Assembly: GCA_905216045.1 (NCBI GenBank)
Contig: CAJMSL010000006.1
Coordinates: 1-31,716 of the forward strand
Source: an uncultured bacterium
GTDB lineage: Bacteria > Actinomycetota > Coriobacteriia > Coriobacteriales > Coriobacteriaceae
DNA: 31,716 nucleotides
Direction of reading: 5' to 3'
The notes beneath the pieces are model-generated. The model was not told the DNA's origin and did no database searches. It worked only from the letters and a program-made list of their open reading frames with translations. Shown one piece after another: positions 9,131 to 16,523 of the stretch. Position numbers and translations under genes: made by a program. The stretch's first letter is position 1. Each line of letters opens with the position of its first letter.

Positions 9131-10150
9131 ATGTCTGAGATCTTCGAACCCAAGAACATCATCGTCACGGGCGGCTGCGGCTTCATCGGCAGCAACTTCG
9201 TGCACTACGTGGTCAACAACCACCCCGGGGTGCACGTGACCGTCCTGGACAAGCTGACCTACGCCGGCAACCCCGAGAACATCGCGGGGCTGCCGACGGA
9301 CCGCGTGGAGCTCGTCGTCGGCGACATCTGCGACGCTGGGCTGCTCGATGAATTGGTCCCCGGCCACGACGCGATCGTCCACTACGCCGCCGAGAGCCAC
9401 AACGACAACTCCATCGCCGACCCTGAGCCGTTCCTGCGCACCAACGTGGAGGGCACCTTCCGCCTGCTGGAGGCCGTCCGCAAGCACGGCGTCCGCTACC
9501 ACCACGTCTCCACCGACGAGGTCTACGGCGACCTGGCGCTCGACGACCCGGCGAAGTTCACCGAGGAGACGCCGTATCACCCGTCCTCGCCGTACTCGAG
9601 CACCAAGGCCAGCTCCGACATGCTCGTGCGCGCGTGGACCCGCACCTACGGCCTCCGCACCACGATCTCCAACTGCTCCAACAACTACGGCCCCTACCAG
9701 CACGTGGAGAAGTTCATCCCCAGGCAGATCACGAACATCATCGACGGCGTCCGCCCCAAGCTCTACGGCCGCGGCGAGAACGTCCGCGACTGGATCCACA
9801 CCGAGGACCACTCCAGCGCCGTCTGGGACATCCTCACCAAGGGCCGCATGGGGGAGACCTACCTCATCGGAGCCGACGGCGAGAGGGACAACATCACGGT
9901 CCTGCGCATGATCCTTACGGCCATGGGCCGCGACCCCGAGGACTTCGACTGGGTCGCCGACCGCCCCGGCCACGACCGCCGCTACGCCATCGACAGCACC
10001 AAGCTCCAGCGCGAGCTGGGCTGGAGGCCGGCGCACACCGACTTCGCCGGGGGGCTCAAGCAGACGATTGACTGGTACGTCGAGAACGAGGCCTGGTGGC
10101 GCCCGGCCAAGGAGGCCACCGAGGCGCGCTACCGCGCACAGGGCCAGTAA
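9131..10150 (+). CDS. rmlB: dTDP-glucose 4,6-dehydratase
   Basis: 339 residues from ATG 9131; the frame is open back to 9068, but the composition turns GC-rich only at 9131 and family homology begins a few codons later. It converts dTDP-glucose to dTDP-4-keto-6-deoxyglucose with bound NAD. Seen are the Rossmann motif TGGCGFIGSNF, YAAESHNDNSI, the STDEVYGD segment, the catalytic YxxxK in SPYSSTKASSD, and NCSNNYGPYQHVEKFIPRQI. The family's active-site Asp-Glu pair is present in DEVYG. Upstream, the AT-rich ATPase gene ends 75 bases away with no clear terminator, so the promoter is uncertain. rmlCD follows after 71 bases. Confidence 0.96.
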   Translation: MSEIFEPKNIIVTGGCGFIGSNFVHYVVNNHPGVHVTVLDKLTYAGNPENIAGLPTDRVELVVGDICDAGLLDELVPGHDAIVHYAAESHNDNSIADPEPFLRTNVEGTFRLLEAVRKHGVRYHHVSTDEVYGDLALDDPAKFTEETPYHPSSPYSSTKASSDMLVRAWTRTYGLRTTISNCSNNYGPYQHVEKFIPRQITNIIDGVRPKLYGRGENVRDWIHTEDHSSAVWDILTKGRMGETYLIGADGERDNITVLRMILTAMGRDPEDFDWVADRPGHDRRYAIDSTKLQRELGWRPAHTDFAGGLKQTIDWYVENEAWWRPAKEATEARYRAQGQ

Positions 10151-10221
10151 GACCGCATCCCGGCGAACCGCACCGCGGGCGCCCCCGGTTACCCAACCTC
10201 TTCGATAGGAGCTTTTCCCAC

Positions 10222-11676
10222 ATGGCAGACATCGCATTCGAGAAGGACCTCTCCGTCGCCGAGACCGGCATCGGGGGCCTCAAGGTCGTCGACCTCGCCG
10301 TCCACGGCGACTCGCGCGGCTGGTTCAAGGAGAACTGGCAGCGCGCCAAGATGACCGCCCTGGGCATCCCGGACCTCAGGGTCGTCCAGAACAACGTCTC
10401 CTACAACGACAGCCGCGGCGTCACCCGCGGCATCCACGCCGAGCCCTGGGACAAGTTCATCTCCGTGGCCCGCGGCAGCGTATTCGGCGCATGGGTGGAC
10501 CTGCGCGAGGGCAGCGAGACCTTCGGCAAGGTCTACACGACCGTGCTCGACCCCTCCAAGGCCATCTACGTCCCGCGCGGCGTGGGCAACTCCTTCCAGG
10601 CCCTGGAGGACGGCACCGCCTACACCTACCTGGTGGACGCCCACTGGTCGCTGGAGCTCAAGAGGACCTACACCTTCGTGAACCTCGCCGACCCGGAGCT
10701 TAACATCCAGTGGCCGATCCCGCTCGACGAGGCCACCGTCTCCGAGGCCGACCTCAACCACCCGATGCTGAGGGACGTCGTCCCCATGGCGCCGAAGCGC
10801 ACCCTCGTCACCGGCTGCAACGGCCAGCTGGGCCGCGCGGTGCGCGCGCTGGCGGAGGAGCGCGGCGTCGCCAAGGACTTCGACTTCTGCGACATCGACA
10901 CCTTCGACATGTCCGACCCGGCGGCCTACTCCAAGTACGACTGGTCGCTCTACGGCACCGTGATCAACTGCGGCGCCTACACCGCCGTGGACAGGGCGGA
11001 GACCCCCGAGGGCCGCGCCACCGCATGGAAGGCCAACGCCACCGGGCCGGCGCTCCTCGCCCGCACATGCGCCGAGCACGGGATCACGCTCGTCCACGTG
11101 TCCTCCGACTACGTCTTCGACGGCACCGCCGAGGTGCACGACGAGGAGGAGCCCCTCAGCCCGCTGTCCGTCTACGGCCAGACCAAGGCCGCCGGCGACA
11201 TCGCCGTGGCCGGGTGCCCGCGCCACTACATCATGCGCAGCTCCTGGGTCATCGGCGAGGGGCACAACTTCGTCAAGACCATGAAGGGGCTGTCCGACCG
11301 CGTAGCCGACCCGGAAGACAAGCTGGACGGGGTCACCGTCGTGGACGACCAGCTGGGCCGCCTGACCTTCACGCGCGACATGGCCGAGGCCATCTTCCAC
11401 GTGCTGGGGACGCACGCCCCCTACGGAACCTACGACTGCACGGGCTCCGGTGCCGTGAAGTCCTGGGCGGACATCGCCCGCGCCGTCTTCGAGTCCGCCA
11501 ACGGCAACGGCGACAGGGTCGTGCCGGTTTCGACCGCCGACTACTACGCGAACGCCTCGGGCCCCATTGCCCCGCGCCCGGTCCACTCCGCGCTCGACCT
11601 GTCCAGGCTCGAGTCGGCCGGCTTCCACATGCCCGACTGGGAGGAAGAGCTGGGGGAGTACCTCAAGACGCTCTAG
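10222..11676 (+). CDS. rmlCD: Bifunctional dTDP-4-dehydrorhamnose 3,5-epimerase / reductase (RmlC-RmlD fusion)
   Basis: 484 residues from ATG 10222, with GGAG ten bases upstream. Residues 1-185 are an RmlC cupin domain (RGIHAEPWDKFISVARG, YVPRGVGNSFQALEDG). Residues 195-484 are an RmlD reductase with the Rossmann motif GCNGQLGRAVR, SSDYVFDG, the catalytic YxxxK in YGQTKAAGD, and RSSWVIGEGHNFVKTM. Together they finish dTDP-L-rhamnose. The RmlC half keeps the catalytic His after RG but has NSF where classical RmlC has HGF, and it lacks the usual Tyr-Tyr segment near the end, as I recall for actinobacterial and bifidobacterial fusions. Codons are extremely GC-rich. A bidirectional terminator follows. 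Confidence 0.93.
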   Translation: MADIAFEKDLSVAETGIGGLKVVDLAVHGDSRGWFKENWQRAKMTALGIPDLRVVQNNVSYNDSRGVTRGIHAEPWDKFISVARGSVFGAWVDLREGSETFGKVYTTVLDPSKAIYVPRGVGNSFQALEDGTAYTYLVDAHWSLELKRTYTFVNLADPELNIQWPIPLDEATVSEADLNHPMLRDVVPMAPKRTLVTGCNGQLGRAVRALAEERGVAKDFDFCDIDTFDMSDPAAYSKYDWSLYGTVINCGAYTAVDRAETPEGRATAWKANATGPALLARTCAEHGITLVHVSSDYVFDGTAEVHDEEEPLSPLSVYGQTKAAGDIAVAGCPRHYIMRSSWVIGEGHNFVKTMKGLSDRVADPEDKLDGVTVVDDQLGRLTFTRDMAEAIFHVLGTHAPYGTYDCTGSGAVKSWADIARAVFESANGNGDRVVPVSTADYYANASGPIAPRPVHSALDLSRLESAGFHMPDWEEELGEYLKTL

Positions 11677-11698
11677 CCGCTATTAACTTTTCGAGAGC

Positions 11699-11728
11699 AA
11701 AAGCCGCCGCTTGTTAACGGTGGCTTTT
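11699..11728. terminator. Bidirectional intrinsic terminator between convergent genes
   Basis: An 11-bp stem (AAAAGCCGCCG with CGGTGGCTTTT, one G-U pair) and an 8-base loop have T runs on both strands. It sits between the rmlCD stop and the convergent glycosyltransferase and can serve both. Confidence 0.8.
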
Positions 11729-11778
11729 CTTGTTGGTGGCTATCTGCGCAGTGGTGCCAATAGTATTCTGCGGAAGAT

Positions 11779-12750
11779 CTACCTCTCGCTTGTCTCGGTG
11801 GCGGACTTGCCGGGCTGGTCATCGTAGGCGTATTTGCTGTACACGTTGACCTCCCACTGCTTTTTTTCGACCTTTGCCACAGAATCCAGGATGAATCCGG
11901 TTGCAAGGCTCAGACCACAGAGGAACATAAACGATGCAGCAAGCATGGCAGTGGGGAAACGCGGGACCAGGCCGGTCTGAAAGTACTCAACAAAGATAGG
12001 AATGCCCAAAACCAGGCCGATAATCGCGAATAGAAGCGCGACGAGGCTGAAGAACTTCAGCGGGCGGTAGTCCTTGAACAGCGTGCCGATCATCGCAACG
12101 ACTTTAATGCCGTCGCTCACGGTATTGAGCTTGGACTCGGAGCCTTCCGGACGGTCGCGGTACTCGATGGGCACGTCTTTGATGCGCCAGCGGTGGTCGA
12201 CGGCGTGGATCGAGAGCTCGGTTTCGATCTGGAAGCCCTCGGAAAGCACAGGGAAGGATTTAACGAACGGACGGCTCATGGCGCGGTAGCCGGTCATGAC
12301 ATCATCGAAGCTGTAGCCATAGATCCACTTGATCATGGCGCGGACCAGATTATTGCCAAAGCCGTGGAAGGCACGCTTGTTCTCCTCGGCGTAGGTGCCG
12401 TTGGAAAGGCGATCGCCTACGGTCATGTCGGCCGTGCCGTTAAGGATGGGCTCGCAGAGGGCCTTGGCCGCCTCGGCGGGGTAGGTGTCGTCTCCGTCGA
12501 CCATCAGGTAGCAATCGGCGTCGATATCGCGAAACATCTGGCGGCACACGTTGCCCTTTCCCTGACGGGGCTCAAAGCGGACTGTGGCGCCGTGCTCGGT
12601 GGCAATGCGTGAGGTATCGTCCGACGAGTTGTTGTCATAGACATAGACCGTCGCCTGCGGAAGCTCGCGGTGAAAGTCATCGATGACTTTGCCGATCGTG
12701 AGCGCTTCGTTGTAGCAAGGGATGATGACGGCGATGGATTCAGAATTCAC
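11779..12750 (-). CDS. GT2 glycosyltransferase, DPM1-like, with C-terminal membrane anchor
   Basis: 323 residues starting at GTG 12750, with AAGGAG six bases upstream. The N-terminal GT-A domain has AVIIPCYNEALTIGKVIDDF, YDNNSSDDT and the DxD-type motif MVDGDDTYPAE near residue 95. MTGYRAMSRPFVKSFP and ETELSIHA are typical of dolichyl/polyprenyl-phosphate sugar transferases. Two membrane helices lie at about residues 235-260 and 270-295. It probably loads a sugar onto a polyprenyl phosphate at the inner membrane face, for later transfer to the glycan. It is divergent from the ABC exporter genes across a 160-base gap. Composition is nearer the chromosomal average than the transferases at the left end. 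Confidence 0.9.
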   Translation of the reverse strand: MNSESIAVIIPCYNEALTIGKVIDDFHRELPQATVYVYDNNSSDDTSRIATEHGATVRFEPRQGKGNVCRQMFRDIDADCYLMVDGDDTYPAEAAKALCEPILNGTADMTVGDRLSNGTYAEENKRAFHGFGNNLVRAMIKWIYGYSFDDVMTGYRAMSRPFVKSFPVLSEGFQIETELSIHAVDHRWRIKDVPIEYRDRPEGSESKLNTVSDGIKVVAMIGTLFKDYRPLKFFSLVALLFAIIGLVLGIPIFVEYFQTGLVPRFPTAMLAASFMFLCGLSLATGFILDSVAKVEKKQWEVNVYSKYAYDDQPGKSATETSER

Positions 12751-12780
12751 TTAATGCTCCTTATACATTCAATCCTAGAA

Positions 12781-12786
12781 AGTATA
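12781..12786 (-). promoter_or_regulatory. Putative -10 element for the leftward GT2 gene
   Basis: TATACT on the minus strand lies about 30 bases upstream of the GTG start. No good -35 hexamer is visible at the normal distance. It is the same hexamer as the facing promoter at 12866. Confidence 0.35.
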
Positions 12787-12865
12787 GCCGTTTGGGCCTG
12801 GCATCCTAAGATGTGGGTTAGTTCTCCAGTTTTGTTGCGCGAATCGTTTGCATGGCCGTCGGGTC

Positions 12866-12871
12866 TATACT
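12866..12871 (+). promoter_or_regulatory. Putative -10 element for the ABC exporter operon
   Basis: TATACT lies 39 bases upstream of the exporter permease start. A weak -35 candidate, ATCGTT, lies 17 bases upstream. Confidence 0.4.
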
Positions 12872-12910
12872 GTTCGTTTATCAACGATTACGAGTAAAGG
12901 AGTTGCATCC

Positions 12911-13756
12911 GTGTCGGATCAGACAAAGCAACAAGAAACTCGCAGTCTGCCTGCGACGTTTGCTAAGAACGAATTTGAGAAGGACGCGTTTATCCTTCGT
13001 CAGCTGGTTACCAAGGATTTTAAGATCAAGTATCGCCGTAGCGTTCTGGGCGTCGCATGGTCGGTGCTCAACCCGCTGCTGATGATGATCGTCATGGCCA
13101 TCGTGTTCTCGACGATTTTTGGCCAGGGCCGCAATGGCTCAATGACGCCCGAGATGTACCCGCTGTACTTGATCGTGGGTAACATTACCTTTGCCGTCAT
13201 GTCTGAGTCTACTAACCAGGCCCTGACGTCGATCGTGGGCGCTGCCCCTCTGCTCAAGAAGGTTAAGGTGCACCGCTGGGTTTTCCCGGTGCAGAAGGTG
13301 CTCTTCTCGCTGGTCAACTTTGCCTTCTCGCTGGTCGCCGTCGCCATCGTCATGCTGTGGTTCCGCGTTATGCCTTCTTGGCACCTTATTCTGCTGCCGG
13401 TTTGCCTGCTGCTGCTTATGTGCTTCTGCATGGGCCTGGGCATGATGCTCTCTGCACTCACGGTTTTCTTCCGCGATGTCATGCATCTGTGGAGCGTCGT
13501 CATCACGGCATGGACCTACATTACGCCCATCTTCTGGACGACTGACTTTATTGCGCAAATGCCGCATCTCGTGCGTATCTTGATGTATGCGAACCCCATG
13601 TACAACTACCTGCAGTTTATGCGTGATATCTTCCTGTTCCAGACTACGCCCTCGCTTATGACGTTTGGTATGTGCGTCGCTTGGGCGGTTCTTGCGCTTG
13701 TTATCGGCTACACCGTGTTCCATAAGTCCGAGCGCAAGTTCATCCTCTACATCTAA
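12911..13756 (+). CDS. ABC-2 type polysaccharide exporter, permease (Wzm/TagG-like)
   Basis: 281 residues from GTG 12911, chosen because AAAGGAG ends eight bases upstream; the frame is open to 12848 without a ribosome-binding site. The cytoplasmic N-terminus carries the family motif LRQLVTKDFKIKYRRSVLGVAWSVLNPLL. Six membrane helices follow, with FFRDVMHLWSVVITAWTYITPIFW near residue 200, characteristic of ABC-2 O-antigen/teichoic-acid exporters. It forms the membrane channel that moves lipid-linked glycan outward, powered by the ATPase encoded 11 bases downstream. No Wzx flippase or Wzy polymerase is present in the window, so export of finished chains by this transporter is the likely route. 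Confidence 0.93.
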   Translation: MSDQTKQQETRSLPATFAKNEFEKDAFILRQLVTKDFKIKYRRSVLGVAWSVLNPLLMMIVMAIVFSTIFGQGRNGSMTPEMYPLYLIVGNITFAVMSESTNQALTSIVGAAPLLKKVKVHRWVFPVQKVLFSLVNFAFSLVAVAIVMLWFRVMPSWHLILLPVCLLLLMCFCMGLGMMLSALTVFFRDVMHLWSVVITAWTYITPIFWTTDFIAQMPHLVRILMYANPMYNYLQFMRDIFLFQTTPSLMTFGMCVAWAVLALVIGYTVFHKSERKFILYI

Positions 13757-13767
13757 GGAGTGCTGTG

Positions 13768-14535
13768 ATGACTGAATCTGTTGTTGATTACAGCGAGCAG
13801 CCTCTGGCTGTCGAGGTCGACGACGTCACCATGATCTTTAACATGGCGTCCGAGTCGCTGACCAACCTCAAGGAGTACTTCATCAAGCTTGCCAAGCATG
13901 AGCTGTTCTTTGAGGAGTTTAGAGCGCTCAAGCATATCTCGTTTGATATTCATCGTGGCGAGGTCGTGGGTCTGGTCGGCACCAATGGCTCCGGCAAGTC
14001 TACGATGCTCAAGATTATCGCTGGCGTGCTTGAGCCTAGCGAGGGCAGCGTTAAGGTGCACGGTAACATCGCGCCGCTGATTGAGCTTGGTGCCGGCTTT
14101 GACCCCGAGCTGACCGCTCGCGAGAACATCTATCTGAACGGCGCCCTGCTCGGCTATACCAAGGAGTTCATCGATGCCAACTTTGACGGCATTATTGAGT
14201 TCGCTGAGCTTCAGAACTTTGTCGACATGCCGCTTAAGAACTTCTCCTCGGGCATGGTGGCGCGTATCGCCTTTGCAATCGCGACGATTACCGAGCCCGA
14301 TATTCTGATCGTTGACGAGACGCTGTCCGTCGGTGACGTGTTCTTCCAGCAGAAGTGCGAGGACCGCATCCAGCACTTTATCCAGAGCGGCGACGTGACG
14401 GTTCTGTTCGTTTCGCACTCCATGGAGCAGGTTGAGCGCATCTGCCAGCGTGCCGTTTGGATTGAGAAGGGTGACCTTCGCATGGACGGCCCGGTCAGTG
14501 AGGTCTGCAAGGCGTACCGTGAGCAGTTCAACTAG
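13768..14535 (+). CDS. ABC polysaccharide exporter, ATPase (Wzt/TagH-like, short form)
   Basis: 255 residues from ATG 13768, with AAGGAG seven bases upstream; GTG 13765 is one codon earlier. It has Walker A GLVGTNGSGKSTML near residue 72, signature NFSSGMVARIAFA, Walker B ILIVDETLSVGD and the switch His in FVSHSMEQ. The N-terminus holds the extra segment ESLTNLKEYFIKL typical of the Wzt/TagH subgroup. It lacks the C-terminal carbohydrate-binding domain found in long Wzt proteins, so substrate choice is not set by such a domain here. It pairs with the permease encoded just upstream. Confidence 0.94.
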   Translation: MTESVVDYSEQPLAVEVDDVTMIFNMASESLTNLKEYFIKLAKHELFFEEFRALKHISFDIHRGEVVGLVGTNGSGKSTMLKIIAGVLEPSEGSVKVHGNIAPLIELGAGFDPELTARENIYLNGALLGYTKEFIDANFDGIIEFAELQNFVDMPLKNFSSGMVARIAFAIATITEPDILIVDETLSVGDVFFQQKCEDRIQHFIQSGDVTVLFVSHSMEQVERICQRAVWIEKGDLRMDGPVSEVCKAYREQFN

Positions 14536-14589
14536 GTTATAATTACTTGCGCCTGACAGGCTTGCGCTTGCTTGGGCGTGCGGTTATTT

Positions 14590-14666
14590 GCTCCATTAGC
14601 TCAGTTGGATAGAGCAGGGGACTTCTAATCCCAAGGTCGACGGTTCGAATCCGCCATGGAGCACCA
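14590..14666 (+). tRNA. tRNA-Arg (anticodon TCT), CCA encoded
   Basis: The acceptor stem GCTCCAT pairs with ATGGAGC. The D-arm is GCTC/GAGC, the anticodon loop is CTTCTAA (anticodon TCT, reads AGA) and the T-loop is TTCGAAT. CCA is genomically encoded. One A-C mismatch lies in the T-stem and one G-A pair at the top of the anticodon stem. A TATAAT at 14538-14543 could be its -10 element, about 46 bases upstream, although no clear -35 is seen. Confidence 0.93.
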
Positions 14667-14676
14667 TCGTTTATTA

Positions 14677-14708
14677 AGCCCGGACCGCTTGGTGGTCTGG
14701 GCTTTTTT
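14677..14708 (+). terminator. Intrinsic terminator after tRNA-Arg(TCT)
   Basis: A 10-bp stem (AGCCCGGACC with GGTCTGGGCT, one G-U pair) and a 7-base loop are followed by six T residues, beginning ten bases after the tRNA end. Confidence 0.85.
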
Positions 14709-14770
14709 CATCTTGTATGCTGCTGAAGCCGAGCGCGAGCAAGCCGCTGCTGTTTGTTGGGGTTGGCATT

Positions 14771-15208
14771 TTACTTTTCCAGATGCTCTTTCAGCAGCTC
14801 CAGCGCGTGGGTATACCCCTGCAGGCCTTCGCCGGTGATGGTGGCGAAGCAGGCTAGGCGTGCATAGCTCACCTGGCGGAAGTCCTCACGGGTCTCGACA
14901 GCGCTAATGTGGACCTCAACAGCCGGGATGGCGACGGCCTTGAGGGCGTCGAGGATCGCCACGCTCGTGTGCGTGTAGGCCGCCGGGTTGATGACGATGC
15001 CGTCGACTTTGCCGTAGGCCTCCTGGATCTTGTCGACGATGCTGCCCTCGTGGTTAGACTGGAAAACCTCGACCTCGTCAAAGCCCTGAGCGGTGCCCGC
15101 TTCCTGGCAGATCTGCACTAAGCGGTCGTAGTTGTCGCTGCCATAGATGCCCGGCTCGCGAATACCGAGCATGTTGAGGTTGGGGCCGTTGATGACGAGT
15201 GCTTTCAT
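14771..15208 (-). CDS. aroQ: 3-dehydroquinate dehydratase, type II
   Basis: 145 residues, normal for the type II family. It dehydrates 3-dehydroquinate to 3-dehydroshikimate, the third shikimate step. The N-terminal INGPNLNMLGIREPGIYG holds the active-site Arg and Tyr of the flexible loop. QSNHEGSIVDKIQEA, INPAAYTHTSVAI and VEVHISAVETREDFR supply the substrate-binding His and Asn residues. AAAGGAAG lies six bases before ATG 15208. It is the last gene of the leftward aromatic cluster, but a perfect hairpin at 15230-15270 separates it from aroEK, so its expression may be partly independent. It ends 63 bases from the tRNA terminator. Confidence 0.95.
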   Translation of the reverse strand: MKALVINGPNLNMLGIREPGIYGSDNYDRLVQICQEAGTAQGFDEVEVFQSNHEGSIVDKIQEAYGKVDGIVINPAAYTHTSVAILDALKAVAIPAVEVHISAVETREDFRQVSYARLACFATITGEGLQGYTHALELLKEHLEK

Positions 15209-15229
15209 GGTTGCTTCCTTTACGGTTGG

Positions 15230-15270
15230 AAAACCGCCACAAAGGTGCCTGTCCCCTTTGTGGCGGTTTT
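15230..15270. repeat. Perfect 16-bp hairpin between aroEK and aroQ (terminator or intergenic repeat)
   Basis: Arms AAAACCGCCACAAAGG and CCTTTGTGGCGGTTTT are exact reverse complements around the 9-base loop TGCCTGTCC. Runs of four T end both strands, so it can terminate in either direction. It starts three bases after the aroEK stop in the direction of transcription. The core GGTGCCTGTCCCC looks like part of a dispersed intergenic repeat, which this window alone cannot confirm. Confidence 0.75.
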
Positions 15271-15272
15271 GG

Positions 15273-16523
15273 TTAGAGAGCGGGTGGGAGGGTGTCGAGG
15301 AGGGCTTGGGCGGTATTGGCGGCGCAGTCGCGTGAGTCGATGATGTAGTCGGCCCAGGCGCGGTAGCGCGGCATGCGCTGCTCTACCAGCTTATCGATGC
15401 CGTCGCGCGCGGTGATGGGGCGGCCCTTGTGGGCGAGCTCGTCGAGCGTGCGGTTGAGCATCACGATCTGGCTGTTTTGGTGCAGCAGCGGGTAGTTCTC
15501 GTCGCGTGTGACCACGCCGCCGCCGGTGGAGAGCACCAAGCCGCTGCGCTTGGAGATGTCGGACAGAGCCGCCGTCTCCTGCTCGCGGAAGGCTGCCTCG
15601 CCGCGCTCGACGATATAGTCGGCACAGGGCATGCCCAGGCGTTCCTCGAGGGCGCGGTCCAGGTCGATGTGCTCTCGTCCCGTGCGCAGGGCAATCTGCT
15701 CACCCACGCGGGTTTTGCCCGAACCCGGCATGCCGATCAGTGCAATGTTTTGCTCACGGCGGGACAGACGCTCCGTTACGTCCAAGATGCGCTCGCGCGG
15801 GGTGACCTGGCCGGTATAGCGCTCGACGGCCTGTGCCGCTTGGGCCACGAGCATCAGCAGGCCACCGATGCAGGGGATGCCGCGGCGCTCGGCCTCGAGC
15901 ATGAGTCCCGTGCGGGCGGGGTTGTAGACAATGTCGATAACGCCTTCGAGCGCATCGAGCCCTTCGAGCGTGCAGGGCGCATCGGGGCAGTGGGGGAACA
16001 TGCCGGCAGGCGTGCAGTTGACGAGCAGGGCGGCGTCGGATTGCTGCGCGATGTTGCCGTAGTTGACCTCGCTCGTGCGGCCCACGGGCACAACGATGGC
16101 GCCCAGATCTCCCAGCACCACACTTGCCGTGGTGCCGGCACCACCGGTGGCACCGAGCACAAGAGCCTTCTTGCCGGCGACCTCAACCCCCAGCTCCTCG
16201 ACAAGGCACTGAAAACCGAAGTAGTCAGTATTATCGCCGCGCAGGCGGCCGTTGGGCAGGCGCGTGATGGTGTTGACGTTGCCCATGCGTTCGGCCAGCG
16301 GACTCAGCTCGTCAAGATATTCCATGACGGCGCGCTTGTAGGGGATGGTCACGTTGGTGCCCTCCCACTCGTCGCCTGTCATAAAGGCCGCGAGGTCCTC
16401 GGGCTCGCGCTCAAATCGCACGTACTCGAGCCCAGCGAGCTCTTTGTAGATGGTTGGGGTGTAGCTGTGGCCCAGCACGCGGCCCAGCACTCCGTAGGGG
16501 CGGGTTGCGGCGGTATCGGTCAT
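15273..16523 (-). CDS. aroEK: Bifunctional shikimate dehydrogenase / shikimate kinase (AroE-AroK fusion)
   Basis: 416 residues. Residues 1-255 are shikimate dehydrogenase: a substrate-binding N-terminus, the catalytic Lys in NVTIPYK near residue 63, the Asp in GDNTDYFGF near residue 100, the NADP loop LGATGGAGTT and the C-terminal GGLLMLVAQAAQAVE. From about residue 263, shikimate kinase follows, with Walker A ALIGMPGSGKTRVGEQ, the IDLDRALEE acidic pair, and STGGGVV. The fusion carries out two consecutive-in-pathway activities, reducing 3-dehydroshikimate and then phosphorylating shikimate. The dehydrogenase N-terminus has RVLGHSYTPTIYKE where many AroE have GxxxxHSxSPxxHN, so the substrate-binding Ser-x-Ser is altered to Ser-x-Thr. 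Its start directly abuts the pheA stop, so the genes are co-transcribed. Confidence 0.95.
   Translation of the reverse strand: MTDTAATRPYGVLGRVLGHSYTPTIYKELAGLEYVRFEREPEDLAAFMTGDEWEGTNVTIPYKRAVMEYLDELSPLAERMGNVNTITRLPNGRLRGDNTDYFGFQCLVEELGVEVAGKKALVLGATGGAGTTASVVLGDLGAIVVPVGRTSEVNYGNIAQQSDAALLVNCTPAGMFPHCPDAPCTLEGLDALEGVIDIVYNPARTGLMLEAERRGIPCIGGLLMLVAQAAQAVERYTGQVTPRERILDVTERLSRREQNIALIGMPGSGKTRVGEQIALRTGREHIDLDRALEERLGMPCADYIVERGEAAFREQETAALSDISKRSGLVLSTGGGVVTRDENYPLLHQNSQIVMLNRTLDELAHKGRPITARDGIDKLVEQRMPRYRAWADYIIDSRDCAANTAQALLDTLPPAL

Noticed and set aside
9116..11628. Long minus-strand frames opposite rmlB and rmlCD, and overlapping plus-strand Arg/Pro-rich frames
   Set aside because: Extreme GC content removes stop codons in other frames; the products are low-complexity and lack family motifs.
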